A stretch of DNA of 64,000 bases from Streptomyces netropsis. Lineage in GTDB: Bacteria; Actinomycetota; Actinomycetes; Streptomycetales; Streptomycetaceae. The notes under the pieces are model-generated. The model saw only the letters and a program-made list of their open reading frames with translations. It did not search any database and was not told the DNA's origin. The translations under genes and the position numbers were made by a program. Shown here piece after piece: positions 17,217 to 26,511 of this stretch (position 1 is its first letter; every line of letters begins with the position of its first letter). The DNA is taken from assembly GCF_014203545.1 (NCBI RefSeq), contig NZ_JACHJG010000005.1:1-64000 (forward strand). Reading direction: 5' to 3'.

Positions 17217-18902
17217 ATGCAACCACTACTGTCCGAGGATCCGCAGGTCATCGGCGCGTACCGGCTGCTGGGGCGGCTCGGGGCGGGTGGCATGGGCCGG
17301 GTGTACCTGGGCCGCAGCGCGGGCGGCCGCACGGTGGCGGTGAAGGTCGTCCACCCGCACTTCGCCCTCGACGACCAGTTCCGGACCCGCTTCCGGCGGG
17401 AGGTGGAGGCCGCCCGGCGGGTCGGCGGCGCCTGGACGGCCCCGGTCCTGGACGCCGATCCCGAGGCCGCCGTGCCGTGGGTGGCCACGGGCTATGTGGC
17501 GGGCCCCTCGCTCTCCCAGGCCGTGACGGAGACGGGCCCGCTGCCGGAGCGGACCGTGCGGGTGCTGGGCGCGGGTCTCGCGGAGGCCCTGGCGGCGGTG
17601 CACGCCCTGGGCCTGGTGCACCGGGACGTCAAACCCTCGAACGTGCTGCTGGCCCTCGACGGCCCCCGGCTGATCGACTTCGGAATCGCCCGCGCGACGG
17701 ACGGCACCGCCTCGCTGACCGCCACGGGCGTCTCCATCGGCTCGCCCGGCTACATGTCGCCCGAGCAGATCCTGGGCGGGGAGGTGACGGGGGCGGCCGA
17801 CGTCTTCTCCCTCGGCGCGGTCCTCGCCTACGCGGCCACGGGCGAGCCGCCGTTCTCCGGTGACAACTCCGCCTCCCTCCTCTACAAGGTCGTCCACGAG
17901 CCCGCGGAGCTCGGCGCGGGCCTCACCCGCGATCTGCGCGCCCTGGTCTCCGACTGCCTGGCCAAGTCACCCGCCGCCCGCCCCACCCCCGGCGACATCG
18001 TCCGCCGGCTCGCCTCGGCGGGCGGTGCGCTGCCCCTCGTGCGGCCCGGCTGGCTGCCCGCGCCGCTCGTCGAGCAGGTGAGCCTGCGGGCGGTGGAACT
18101 CCTGGACCTGGAGCCGGCCGCGGAGGGCGCCGCGGCGAGCGGCGGCTTCGGGCCGCCCGATCCGTCGTACGGGAGGGGCCTGGCGGACGCCCGCCCGCAG
18201 GCACACGCGCTGACGCAGCCGTCGTACCCGCCACAGCCGTCGTACCCGCTGCCGCCGCAGCGGCGGCCCGAGGCCGCGGACGGGACGACGGCCGGGCAGG
18301 CGGCCGGGAACGTCATCGGCCAGGGCGGGAAGAAGGTCGCGCTGTCCGTCGGCGCGAGCGGCCGCGACCGGGGCCCGGGCAGATCACGGCGGGTGAGCTG
18401 CACGCTCGTGCTGTCGGTGGCCGGGGCGCTGGCCGCGGCGACGACGGCGGCGTTCGTCTTCGACCTGCTGCCGGGATCCGGCAAGGACGCCCACAAGGAA
18501 GCAGGGGAGAAGCCGTCCGCGACGGTCTCCGCGTCGCCGGGGGCGGCCGACGTGCCGCAGGCCTTCCGCGGCACCTGGACCGGCAACGTCCTGCAGTCCG
18601 ACGGCACCCCCAACGGCACGATGACCAGCACCATCACGGGCGGCGCCAAGGGCGCGTACGTGGTCCGCACGACGTACTCGGTGCTGGACGTCGTGGAGTG
18701 CCGCAGCAAGGCCAAGCTGATCTCCGCCACCGACCGGAAGCTCACGCTGAAGGAGGTCACCGACGGGGAACGGAGCCCGCTCTGCACGGGCTCGACGTCC
18801 ACGGTCACCTACACCCTCGCAGCGGACGGCAAGCTGGCGTTCACCTCCGACGACCCCAAGGGCGGCAAACCCACGTCCTCGCTCACCAAGCGCACCGGCT
18901 GA
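17217..18902 (+). CDS. Receptor-like Ser/Thr protein kinase (Hanks type)
   Basis: This 561-residue protein has an N-terminal kinase domain (about 13-270): GAGGMG glycine loop, catalytic Lys43 in VAVKVV, HRDVKPSN with Asp137, DFG Asp154, and SPGYMSPEQ. A Pro-rich juxtamembrane stretch follows, then one transmembrane helix (about 395-415) and an extracellular domain of about 130 residues without PASTA repeats. The outer domain has Cys in VVECRSK and SPLCTG that could form a disulfide. It probably senses an envelope signal and phosphorylates cytoplasmic partners. ATG 17217 follows a GGGAGGCGGGGAG tract. A -10-like TAGGCT lies at 17163-17168. Confidence 0.93.
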   Translation: MQPLLSEDPQVIGAYRLLGRLGAGGMGRVYLGRSAGGRTVAVKVVHPHFALDDQFRTRFRREVEAARRVGGAWTAPVLDADPEAAVPWVATGYVAGPSLSQAVTETGPLPERTVRVLGAGLAEALAAVHALGLVHRDVKPSNVLLALDGPRLIDFGIARATDGTASLTATGVSIGSPGYMSPEQILGGEVTGAADVFSLGAVLAYAATGEPPFSGDNSASLLYKVVHEPAELGAGLTRDLRALVSDCLAKSPAARPTPGDIVRRLASAGGALPLVRPGWLPAPLVEQVSLRAVELLDLEPAAEGAAASGGFGPPDPSYGRGLADARPQAHALTQPSYPPQPSYPLPPQRRPEAADGTTAGQAAGNVIGQGGKKVALSVGASGRDRGPGRSRRVSCTLVLSVAGALAAATTAAFVFDLLPGSGKDAHKEAGEKPSATVSASPGAADVPQAFRGTWTGNVLQSDGTPNGTMTSTITGGAKGAYVVRTTYSVLDVVECRSKAKLISATDRKLTLKEVTDGERSPLCTGSTSTVTYTLAADGKLAFTSDDPKGGKPTSSLTKRTG

Positions 18903-19000
18903 CCGGCCCGCCACCCTGACCAACCGCCCTGACCCACCGCTCTGTCAAGGCCCTGGCGTAGGGTGAATCGTCGTACACAACCCCTCCGAAGGGACGCCCG

Positions 19001-20212
19001 GTGACCGAGACCGCCGACCTCACGTCCGTCAATCTCGCAGCCGTCCTCGACCGGGCCGCCGCCGGTGGCCGGATCACCCCGGAGGAGGCGCTCGACCTGT
19101 ACCGGTACGCGCCGCTGCACGCGCTGGGCTCGGCGGCCGACGCCGTGCGCCGCAAGCGCTACGCGGGTACCGAGCACATCGCGACGTACATCATCGAGCG
19201 CAACATCAACTACACGAACGCATGCGTCACCGCGTGCAAGTTCTGTGCCTTCTACGCCGCGCCGAAGAGCGACAAGGTGTGGACCCGCGACCTCGAGGAC
19301 ATCCTGCGCCGCTGCGAGGAGACCGTCGCCCTGGGCGGCACGCAGATCATGTTCCAGGGCGGTCACCACCCGGACTACGGCGTCGAGTACTACGAGAAGC
19401 ACTTCTCGGCGATCAAGCAGGCGTACCCGCAGCTCGTCATCCACTCCCTCGGTGCCTCCGAGATCGAGCACATGTCCCGGATCTCGGGCGTCACCGCCGA
19501 GGAGGCCATCCGCCGCATCCACGCCGCTGGCCTCGACTCCTTCGCGGGCGCCGGCGCCGAGCTGCTCCCGGAGCGGCCGCGCAAGGCGATCGCGCCGCTC
19601 AAGGAGTCCGGCGAGCGCTGGCTGGAGATCATGGAGCTGGCCCACAACCTGGGTGTCGAGTCGACCTCCACCATGCTGATGGGCACCGGCGAGACCAACG
19701 CCGAGCGGATCGAGCACCTGCGGATGATCCGCGACGTGCAGGACCGCACGGGCGGGTTCCGCGCCTTCATCCCGTACACGTACCAGCCCGAGAACAACCA
19801 CCTGAAGGGCCAGACGCAGGCGACGCTCTTCGAGTACCTGCGGATGATCGCCATCGCGCGGCTCTTCCTCGACAACGTCGCCCACATCCAGGGCTCGTGG
19901 CTGACCACCGGCAAGGAGGTCGGCCAGCTCTCCCTGCACTACGGCGCGGACGACCTCGGCTCGATCATGCTGGAGGAGAACGTGGTCTCCTCGGCCGGTG
20001 CGAAGCACCGCTCCAACCGCATGGAGATCATCGACCTCATCCGCAAGGCGGGCCGCGTCCCCGCGCAGCGCGCCACGACGTACGAGCACCTGCTCGTGCA
20101 CGACGACCCGGCGAACGACCCGGTGGACGACAAGGTCGTCTCGCACCTGTCCTCGACGGCGATCGAGGGCGGTACGGCGCACCCCGAGCTGAAGATCGTC
20201 CAGGCGAGCTGA
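19001..20212 (+). CDS. mqnC: Cyclic dehypoxanthinylfutalosine synthase MqnC (radical SAM)
   Basis: This 403-residue radical SAM enzyme cyclises dehypoxanthine futalosine, a middle step of the futalosine menaquinone route. The CxxxCxxC iron-sulfur motif is at Cys75, Cys79 and Cys82 (NACVTACKFCAFYA), preceded by IERNINYTN typical of MqnC/MqnE. GTG 19001 has GAAGGGA upstream. A TAGGGT -10-like hexamer lies at 18959-18964. The next gene starts five bases after its stop, so they are one operon. Confidence 0.94.
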   Translation: MTETADLTSVNLAAVLDRAAAGGRITPEEALDLYRYAPLHALGSAADAVRRKRYAGTEHIATYIIERNINYTNACVTACKFCAFYAAPKSDKVWTRDLEDILRRCEETVALGGTQIMFQGGHHPDYGVEYYEKHFSAIKQAYPQLVIHSLGASEIEHMSRISGVTAEEAIRRIHAAGLDSFAGAGAELLPERPRKAIAPLKESGERWLEIMELAHNLGVESTSTMLMGTGETNAERIEHLRMIRDVQDRTGGFRAFIPYTYQPENNHLKGQTQATLFEYLRMIAIARLFLDNVAHIQGSWLTTGKEVGQLSLHYGADDLGSIMLEENVVSSAGAKHRSNRMEIIDLIRKAGRVPAQRATTYEHLLVHDDPANDPVDDKVVSHLSSTAIEGGTAHPELKIVQAS

Positions 20213-20216
20213 CGGG

Positions 20217-20876
20217 TTGCTCACGCTTCACACGGCCGGTCTGCTGCTGACCGCAGCCCCCGGCGCGGCTCCGGTGCCCGGCGGGGCCGTGGCCGTGGAC
20301 GGCGACACGATCGTCGCGATCGGCGCGTACGAGGAGGTGGCCGCCGCCCACCCGGGCGCGCGCGTCCGCCGCTGGCCGGGCGTGCTGACGCCCGGCCTGC
20401 GCCAGTGGCACACGCAGTGGCTGCTCGGCCAGGCCTATCACCCGGACCCGCGCGAGTACGACGAGCTGGGCGACCGGATGCTGACCGGCGAGCGGCTGGC
20501 GGCGCTCGAGATGACCGAGTCCCGCCGGTCGGGCAGCGTCCGGCGGGGGCTGCAGCGCATGCTGGGGCACGGCACGACGGCGGTGGCCGTGACGGGGGGC
20601 TTCCGTGACCCGGTGGTGTCGACGGCGGTCGCCCGTTCCGGGCTGAGGGTCGTACCGGCTCTGCTCGCGCCGGGCATCCTGATCGACGCGCCGGACCTCG
20701 ATCCCCTCCGGGAAGGCCGGGACCTGCGCGGCTCGGTCGAGGAGCCCCTCGCCGTCGGAGCGCGCGCCGACCTTGCCGTCTTCGACGTGCCGGACGAGGC
20801 GGCGCTGCTGGAGGCGGGCGCGGGTACGTGCGTGGCGACGGTGCTGGCGGGGCGGCTGGTGTACCGGCGGCGCTGA
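20217..20876 (+). CDS. Shrunken amidohydrolase-like protein (imidazolonepropionase-like)
   Basis: The product is 219 residues from TTG 20217, four bases after the mqnC stop. Its N- and C-terminal parts match the small beta-sandwich of amidohydrolases (VAVDGDTIVAIGAYEEV and VGARADLAVFDV). The PGL-x-x-x-H-x-H site reads PGLRQWHTQW, so one metal His is lost. The catalytic barrel, normally about 180 residues longer, is mostly missing. It is conserved next to mqnC in my recollection of Streptomyces genomes. A deaminase role on aminodeoxyfutalosine would fit the pathway, but the absent ligands argue against catalysis as a standard amidohydrolase. Confidence 0.7.
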   Translation: MLTLHTAGLLLTAAPGAAPVPGGAVAVDGDTIVAIGAYEEVAAAHPGARVRRWPGVLTPGLRQWHTQWLLGQAYHPDPREYDELGDRMLTGERLAALEMTESRRSGSVRRGLQRMLGHGTTAVAVTGGFRDPVVSTAVARSGLRVVPALLAPGILIDAPDLDPLREGRDLRGSVEEPLAVGARADLAVFDVPDEAALLEAGAGTCVATVLAGRLVYRRR

Positions 20877-21005
20877 GGGCGGCGCGGGGCCCACGGGAAG
20901 GCGCGGTCGGCATCGCGAGCGGCCGCCCGTCCCGGCCGGCTTTCGTCCCGCGCCTGCCCGGCCCCCTGTGCGGGCCGCACGGCCCGGGGGTGAACAATGG
21001 GGGGC

Positions 21006-21704
21006 GTGACCCGAGCATCCCTGGACAAGCAGCCGCACGAAGTCGCCGCGATGTTCGACGACGTGGCGGCGAAGTACGACCTGACCAACGACGTGCTGTC
21101 GCTCGGCCAGGCCCGCCTGTGGCGCAAGGCGGTGGCCCGCGCGGTGGCCGCGCGCCCGGGGGAGAAGGTGCTGGACCTGGCGGCCGGCACGGGCACCTCC
21201 TCGATGCCCTTCACCGCCGACGGCGCCTACGTCGTGCCGTGCGACTTCTCCGTCGGCATGCTGCGCGAGGGCAAGAAGCGCCACCCGTGGCTGCCGCTCA
21301 CCGCCGGTGACGCGACCCGACTCCCCTTCGCGGACGACGTGTTCGACGCCGTCACGATCTCCTTCGGCCTGCGCAACGTGCAGGAGACCGACACCGCGCT
21401 GCGCGAGCTGCTGCGGGTGACCAAGCCCGGCGGGCGCGTGGTGATCTGCGAGTTCAGCCACCCCACGTGGGCGCCGTTCCGCACGGTCTACACCGAGTAC
21501 CTGATGCGGGCCCTGCCGCCGGTCGCGACGGCCGTCAGCAGCAACCCCGACGCGTACGTCTACCTCGCCGAGTCGATCCGCGCCTGGCCCGACCAGGCCG
21601 CGCTCGCGGCACGGCTGCAGCAGGCCGGCTGGTCGAAGGTCGCCTGGCGCAATCTGACGGGCGGCGTCGTGGCGCTGCACCGGGGGATCAAGCACGCCGC
21701 GTAA
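21006..21704 (+). CDS. menG: Demethylmenaquinone C-methyltransferase
   Basis: This 232-residue SAM-dependent methyltransferase of the UbiE/MenG family performs the last step of menaquinone synthesis. Signatures are [20 protein letters not shown], motif [14 protein letters not shown], and the family block [18 protein letters not shown] 21006 gives the usual [14 protein letters not shown] start; an ATG nine bases earlier (20997) is also in frame. It lies downstream of mqnC, so the cluster contains early, middle and final steps of the pathway. Confidence 0.93.
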   Translation: MTRASLDKQPHEVAAMFDDVAAKYDLTNDVLSLGQARLWRKAVARAVAARPGEKVLDLAAGTGTSSMPFTADGAYVVPCDFSVGMLREGKKRHPWLPLTAGDATRLPFADDVFDAVTISFGLRNVQETDTALRELLRVTKPGGRVVICEFSHPTWAPFRTVYTEYLMRALPPVATAVSSNPDAYVYLAESIRAWPDQAALAARLQQAGWSKVAWRNLTGGVVALHRGIKHAA

Positions 21705-21828
21705 CCCTTGGGTACGGCATATCCCGCAATTCGGGCGCATATTGACGGTTTGTCATGGGCAAGGCGCGTGATCTGTACGATCATCCGCACCCCCCATCCG
21801 AACCGCCTGCCCGAAAACGGGAGCACCA

Positions 21829-24288
21829 TTGCCGTCGTTCTGTCCTGCCTGTGGTTCCGCGTTCGTCCCGGACGCGCGTTTCTGCATGAAGTGCGGCCGG
21901 GAACGTCCGCAGGAGGCGGGTGTGGCTGCCCCGGCGACTCCGGCCGCCGCCCCGGCGACCTCGGCCGTTCCGGCCGCGCCGCCCACCCCGCCGCCCGCAG
22001 CACCGCCCCTGCCACCGCCGCCCTCGTCACCCGCGCCCCCCGCCTACGCGCCGCAGGGCGGCTACGCGCAGCCCACCCCCGGCGCGCTGTTCCTGCGCCG
22101 GACGTTCGGCGGCGACTGGCTGGGCTCGGCCAAGGCCGTCCTGTGGCCGACCGCCCTCCTGCTCGTCCTCGCCCTGGCGGTCTCCCTCCCCTCCTCGGAC
22201 GACTACGAGGAAGCGGACTTCACTCATTGGAGTGACCGTTTCCAGGTCGTCATCGCGGTGCTGATGCAGGGCCTCGGCGGCACCTTCGAGGTGGAGACCA
22301 GCCGCGGCGGCAGCCTCATCACCATGTTCGTGCAGGGCAGCGGCTCGCTGTCCGTATGGCTGCTGACGTTCACGCTCGCGTGGGCCGGCGCCGTGGCCCT
22401 CGGCGCGCGTCTGCTGCGCCGTTCACTGCCGCAGGGCCCGAGCGGCGGCGCGGAGGCCGCGCTGCGGATCGGGCTGCTGTCCGGCGCGGTCGTGCTGGCG
22501 CTCGGCCTGTACGGGCAGCCGGACATGAAGCTCTTCACCGTCGACACCACCCCGGTGCTCGCCGCGCTGTTCACGTTCGCGCTGTCGGGTGCGGTGAGCG
22601 CGAGCGTGCTGTGCCGCGAGGAGCTCGTCGCGCGGTGCGGCGCGGGCGCGTTGATGGCCGTACGGGCGTGGGGCACGGCCCTGCGCGCCCTGGGCCTGAC
22701 GGTCGCGCTGTGCGCCGTCGTCGTGTTCGTGGTCGTCGCGTCGCACGAGAGCGAGGTGTCCGGCTGGGGCGTGGTGGCCTCGCTGCTGGTCCTCGTCAAC
22801 CTGGCGCTCATGGCGCTCGGTCTGTCGTGGGGCGCGAGCGTGGAGGTGACGGCCGGCAAGGGGCGCGGCGGCGAGGAGGGCGGCACCTTCGGGCTCTCCG
22901 AAATCGGTGACACCTACGGCGGCTGGGCACAGACCGGCGCACTGGCGATGGGCGTCGTGTGCGCGGTGATCCTGGCCCTCCTGCTGGCGCGGCGCTCGGC
23001 CGACCGGCGCGAACAGGCGCTTTCCGGCGCCTTCTTCCTGGGGGCGTTCTGGCTGCTGTCCCTCGTCTCCGGCGCGGAGATGGAGATGTCGGCGGGCACG
23101 AGCTTCGGCTACGGCTCCCAGTCCGGCCAGGGGCGGCTGGGGCCGAACGTCGGTGAGTCACTGCTGTTCGGCCTGCTGTGGACGGCGGGAGCGGTGCTCC
23201 TGGCCGCGTTCCTGACGCGCACGGGCCGCACGACACCGGGCGTCCCGCCGGGCTTCCCGGCACCGCCGCTGCCGTGGTCGGCGCCCGCGATGCCGCCGGC
23301 GGCTCCCGAGGCACCGCAGAAGCCGCCGGTCGCACCTGCCGCACCGGCCGCGTCCGTTGCGCCTGCCGGCCCTGCCGCGTCGGCCGCACCGGCTGCGTCT
23401 GCCTCACAGGCCGCGTCCGTTGTGCCTGTCGCACCTGTCGCATCTGTCGCCCCGGCCCCGGCCGCCGCCCCGGCTGCCCCCGAGGTGTCGACCTCTGTCG
23501 CGGTGATCGCCCCGGTGGCCCCGGCAGCCCCTGCCGCAACTCCCGTGCGCCGCACCGGCCGTAGTCGGGTCTTCATGTGGGTGGCGATCGGTCTCGCCGC
23601 CTTCGTGGTGGGCGGCGCCGCCGCGGGCGGTGTGCTGCTGATGAACAAGAAGGACGAGGGGAAGAGCGGCAGCGGAAACGGGACCACCCAGGCGAACAAG
23701 CCCGCCGCGAGCCCCGCGGAGGGCGCGAAGGCGAGCGGCGGCCCGTCCACGGCCCAGCCCTCCACGGCCCAGCCCTCCATGTCCCCGTCCTCCCCGGCCC
23801 CCTTCCACGACGCGCCCGTCCCGGAGAAGGACCTGCCCAGCGGCTACTCGACGACGATCGCCCCGGAGGGCTTCTCGATCGTGCTGCCCGACGGCTGGCG
23901 CCGCATGGACAAGGGCAGCGGCCAGATCGACTTCCTGGGCTCCACGGGCTTCCGGCACCTGCGCGTCGGCATCGCCAAGGACCTCGGGAAGTCCGCGCAC
24001 GACCACTTCCTGGAGCTGGAGAAGGTGGTCTCCCGGCAGGACGGCTACCAGCGGGTCCAGCTGACGCCGAACACCTTCCAGGGCAAGCAGGGCGCCCTGT
24101 GGGAGTGGACGTACAAGGAGAAGGGCTCCGGCCGTCTCGTGCGCGCCATCGACCAGGCGTACATCGACGAATCCGGCACCGAGTACGCCATCCAGTACGA
24201 GGACTACGACGAGAACTGGACCACTACGCGGACCATCTTCGACAACGCCGTGCGGTACTGGCGGGTCGTCCCGCTCGACTTCGACTAG
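21829..24288 (+). CDS. Zinc-ribbon multi-pass membrane protein with C-terminal extracytoplasmic domain
   Basis: This 819-residue protein starts at TTG 21829 after ACGGGAG. The N-terminus is a zinc ribbon (CPAC and CMKC), then an Ala/Pro linker, about ten hydrophobic helices (about 100-460), and a long Ala/Pro/Val low-complexity linker (about 470-580). A further single helix (about 585-610) and a soluble domain of about 150 residues (EGFSIVLPDGWRRMDKGSG ... RVVPLDFD) follow. The last domain resembles the lipid/protein-binding tail seen on some Streptomyces kinases. No enzyme motif was recognised. It is a likely envelope sensor or scaffold, with unknown function. Confidence 0.75.
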   Translation: MPSFCPACGSAFVPDARFCMKCGRERPQEAGVAAPATPAAAPATSAVPAAPPTPPPAAPPLPPPPSSPAPPAYAPQGGYAQPTPGALFLRRTFGGDWLGSAKAVLWPTALLLVLALAVSLPSSDDYEEADFTHWSDRFQVVIAVLMQGLGGTFEVETSRGGSLITMFVQGSGSLSVWLLTFTLAWAGAVALGARLLRRSLPQGPSGGAEAALRIGLLSGAVVLALGLYGQPDMKLFTVDTTPVLAALFTFALSGAVSASVLCREELVARCGAGALMAVRAWGTALRALGLTVALCAVVVFVVVASHESEVSGWGVVASLLVLVNLALMALGLSWGASVEVTAGKGRGGEEGGTFGLSEIGDTYGGWAQTGALAMGVVCAVILALLLARRSADRREQALSGAFFLGAFWLLSLVSGAEMEMSAGTSFGYGSQSGQGRLGPNVGESLLFGLLWTAGAVLLAAFLTRTGRTTPGVPPGFPAPPLPWSAPAMPPAAPEAPQKPPVAPAAPAASVAPAGPAASAAPAASASQAASVVPVAPVASVAPAPAAAPAAPEVSTSVAVIAPVAPAAPAATPVRRTGRSRVFMWVAIGLAAFVVGGAAAGGVLLMNKKDEGKSGSGNGTTQANKPAASPAEGAKASGGPSTAQPSTAQPSMSPSSPAPFHDAPVPEKDLPSGYSTTIAPEGFSIVLPDGWRRMDKGSGQIDFLGSTGFRHLRVGIAKDLGKSAHDHFLELEKVVSRQDGYQRVQLTPNTFQGKQGALWEWTYKEKGSGRLVRAIDQAYIDESGTEYAIQYEDYDENWTTTRTIFDNAVRYWRVVPLDFD

Positions 24289-24389
24289 CGGTCCGCCCGG
24301 GAGGGTACGGGGTGGCCACTGGCCGCCCCTGCCCGTCCGGCTCATAGACTCGGCGGTGACCAGCCCCTCGCCGAACGGGAGAGCCGACC

Positions 24390-25703
24390 GTGACCCACAC
24401 CGCTTCCGCCGAGCCAGTCACCTCCGAGGGCAGCTCAGAGCGCAGCGCCGATGTGATCGTGGTCGGGGCCGGTCCCGCCGGCTCGACCACCGCGTACTAC
24501 CTGGCCAAGGCCGGGCTCGACGTCCTGCTGCTGGAGAAGACGGCGTTCCCGCGCGAGAAGGTGTGCGGTGACGGTCTGACCCCGCGCGCCACCAAGCAGC
24601 TCGTCTCCATGGGGATCGACATCTCCGAGGAGGCGGGCTGGCTGCGCAACAAGGGTCTGCGCATCATCGGCGGCGGCGTCCGTCTCCAGCTCGACTGGCC
24701 GGACCTCGCCTCCTACCCCGACTACGGCCTGGTCCGTAAGCGCGACGACTTCGACGAGCAGCTCGCCCGCCAGGCCCAGAAGGCCGGCGCCCGGCTGTAC
24801 GAGCGCTGCAACGTGGGCGCGCCCGTCATCGACGACCGCACGGGCCGCATCACCGGCGTGCACGCCAAGCTCGGCGAGGAGAAGACCCCGGTCACCTTCC
24901 ACGCCCCCCTGGTGGTCGCCGCCGACGGCAACTCCACCCGGCTCTCCCTCGCGATGGGCCTGCACCGCCGCGAGGACCGCCCGATGGGCGTGGCCGTCCG
25001 TACGTACTTCACCTCCCCGCGCCACGACGACGACTACCTGGAGTCGTGGCTGGAGCTGTGGGACCGGCGTGGTGCCACCGACCGGCTGCTGCCCGGCTAC
25101 GGCTGGATCTTCGGCATGGGCGACGGCACGTCCAACGTCGGTCTCGGCGTCCTGAACACCTCCAACTCCTTCAAGGAGCTGGACTGGCGCGAGATCCTCA
25201 AGGCCTGGTGCGCCTCGATGCCGGAGGACTGGGGCTACACCCCGGAGAACATGACGATGCCGATCCGCGGCGCCGCGCTCCCGATGGCCTTCAACCGCCA
25301 ACCGCACTACACGCGCGGCCTGTTGCTCGTCGGTGACGCGGGCGGCCTGGTCAACCCGTTCAACGGCGAGGGCATCGCCTACGCCATGGAGTCCGGCCAG
25401 CTCGCCGCGGACGTCATCGTGCAGGCCCACGCCCGCTCCTCGTACGCCCAGCGCGAGCTGGCCCTCCAGCGCTACCCGAAGGTCCTCAAGGACACCTACG
25501 GCGGCTACTACACGCTGGGCCGCGCGTTCGTGAAGCTCATCGGCAACCCGAAGGTCATGCAGATCGCGACGCAGCGCGGCCTGACGCACCCGCTGCTGAT
25601 GAAGTTCACGCTCAAGATGCTGGCGAACCTGACGGACCCGACGGGCGGCGACGCGATGGACCGCATCATCAACGGGCTGAGCAAGGTGGCACCGCGTTCC
25701 TGA
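24390..25703 (+). CDS. Geranylgeranyl-reductase-family flavoprotein (probable menaquinone side-chain reductase)
   Basis: This 437-residue FAD enzyme has the Rossmann GAGPAGS at 26-32, a PREKVCGDGLTPRA motif and the second FAD motif VGDAGGLVNPFNGEGI. The family saturates isoprenoid chains; MenJ of mycobacteria reduces the menaquinone tail. Streptomycetes make partly saturated MK-9, and the gene sits between menG and nuo, so that role is likely but inferred. GTG 24390 follows GGGAG; a TAGACT -10-like box is at 24345-24350. Confidence 0.88.
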   Translation: MTHTASAEPVTSEGSSERSADVIVVGAGPAGSTTAYYLAKAGLDVLLLEKTAFPREKVCGDGLTPRATKQLVSMGIDISEEAGWLRNKGLRIIGGGVRLQLDWPDLASYPDYGLVRKRDDFDEQLARQAQKAGARLYERCNVGAPVIDDRTGRITGVHAKLGEEKTPVTFHAPLVVAADGNSTRLSLAMGLHRREDRPMGVAVRTYFTSPRHDDDYLESWLELWDRRGATDRLLPGYGWIFGMGDGTSNVGLGVLNTSNSFKELDWREILKAWCASMPEDWGYTPENMTMPIRGAALPMAFNRQPHYTRGLLLVGDAGGLVNPFNGEGIAYAMESGQLAADVIVQAHARSSYAQRELALQRYPKVLKDTYGGYYTLGRAFVKLIGNPKVMQIATQRGLTHPLLMKFTLKMLANLTDPTGGDAMDRIINGLSKVAPRS

Positions 25704-25711
25704 CGGCGTCC

Positions 25712-25735
25712 GGCGCGCGTCGCACGGCGCGCGCC
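25712..25735. terminator. Convergent hairpin after the reductase gene
   Basis: GGCGCGCG (25712-25719) pairs with CGCGCGCC (25728-25735), between converging genes; the hairpin overlaps the phosphatase stop. Confidence 0.45.
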
Positions 25736-26220
25736 TACGCCGGCCCGTCGGCGAAACGTCGTACGTAACGCCGCTGCCAGGGGGTTTCGACGGCACGCGG
25801 GTCGTAATGCGCGCGCACGAAAGCCACCGCCCGCCCGGCCGGTACCCCGTCGAGCACGGCGATGCAGGCCAGCGCCGTCCCGGTCCGCCCCCGGCCGCCA
25901 CCGCAGGCCACCTCGACCCGATCGCCACCGGACCGCTCCCAGGCTTCGCCCAGCAGCTCCCGGGCATCCGCGTCCCGGGCGGGCAGCCGGAAGTCCGGCC
26001 AGCGCAACCACCGGGCCTCCCAGGGGACTTCGGGCGGCTGCTTGCCGAGCAGATACACGGCGAAGGTGGGCGTGACCCCGGCCGGAAGGGCCCGCCGCAG
26101 CCCCCGCCCGCGCACGAGCCGCCCGGACGGCAGCGTCAGGACACCGGCGGCACTCGGATCCCAGGTGTCGGTCACGCCCGCCACGATAATCCGCCCCGGG
26201 AGCGTCCGGGGCCGGTTCAC
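25735..26220 (-). CDS. Small protein phosphatase (Cys-based, PTP/DSP-like)
   Basis: This 161-residue protein contains the Cx5R signature CGGGRGRTG with nucleophile Cys106 and Arg112, and an upstream WPD (74-76) that would supply the general-acid Asp. It therefore looks catalytically complete. GTG 26220 overlaps the stop of the upstream membrane-protein gene by four bases (GTGA). A long in-frame extension upstream runs through that gene and is not used. Substrate unknown; a phosphoprotein or phosphoinositide are both possible. Confidence 0.8.
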   Translation of the reverse strand: MNRPRTLPGRIIVAGVTDTWDPSAAGVLTLPSGRLVRGRGLRRALPAGVTPTFAVYLLGKQPPEVPWEARWLRWPDFRLPARDADARELLGEAWERSGGDRVEVACGGGRGRTGTALACIAVLDGVPAGRAVAFVRAHYDPRAVETPWQRRYVRRFADGPA

Positions 26221-26390
26221 GACCGGGGGCCCGGCCGGCCGCCCCGCCACGACGCGTACAGGCCGGACAGCGCGATGGCGACCGTCGCCAGGGACTCCGG
26301 CGCCACGCCCAGGCAGACGAGGACGATGCCGGTGGCGAGTACGGCGACGAAGACGATGAGGTCGTGAATCCTTTGCCTGCTGTTGCGCAT
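26217..26390 (-). CDS. 57-residue membrane protein coupled to the phosphatase
   Basis: It begins at ATG 26390 with GGGGAG about nine bases upstream. The product has a basic N-terminus (RNSRQRIHD), two hydrophobic stretches (LIVFVAVLATGIVLVCLG and LATVAIALSGLYAS) and a basic tail. A four-base overlap with the phosphatase indicates translational coupling, and it may localise the phosphatase at the membrane. Function is otherwise unknown. Confidence 0.65.
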   Translation of the reverse strand: MRNSRQRIHDLIVFVAVLATGIVLVCLGVAPESLATVAIALSGLYASWRGGRPGPRS

Positions 26391-26511
26391 TGAGGTTCTC
26401 CCCCACTTCCCGTGGTGTACCACCCAGAGTCGAGGGGGAAGGGTGTGCTGCGGCAGGTGCAGCGGTGCTGCCGGACGGTCGGCAGCACCCGGACGGCGTT
26501 CGGGGGGTTCC

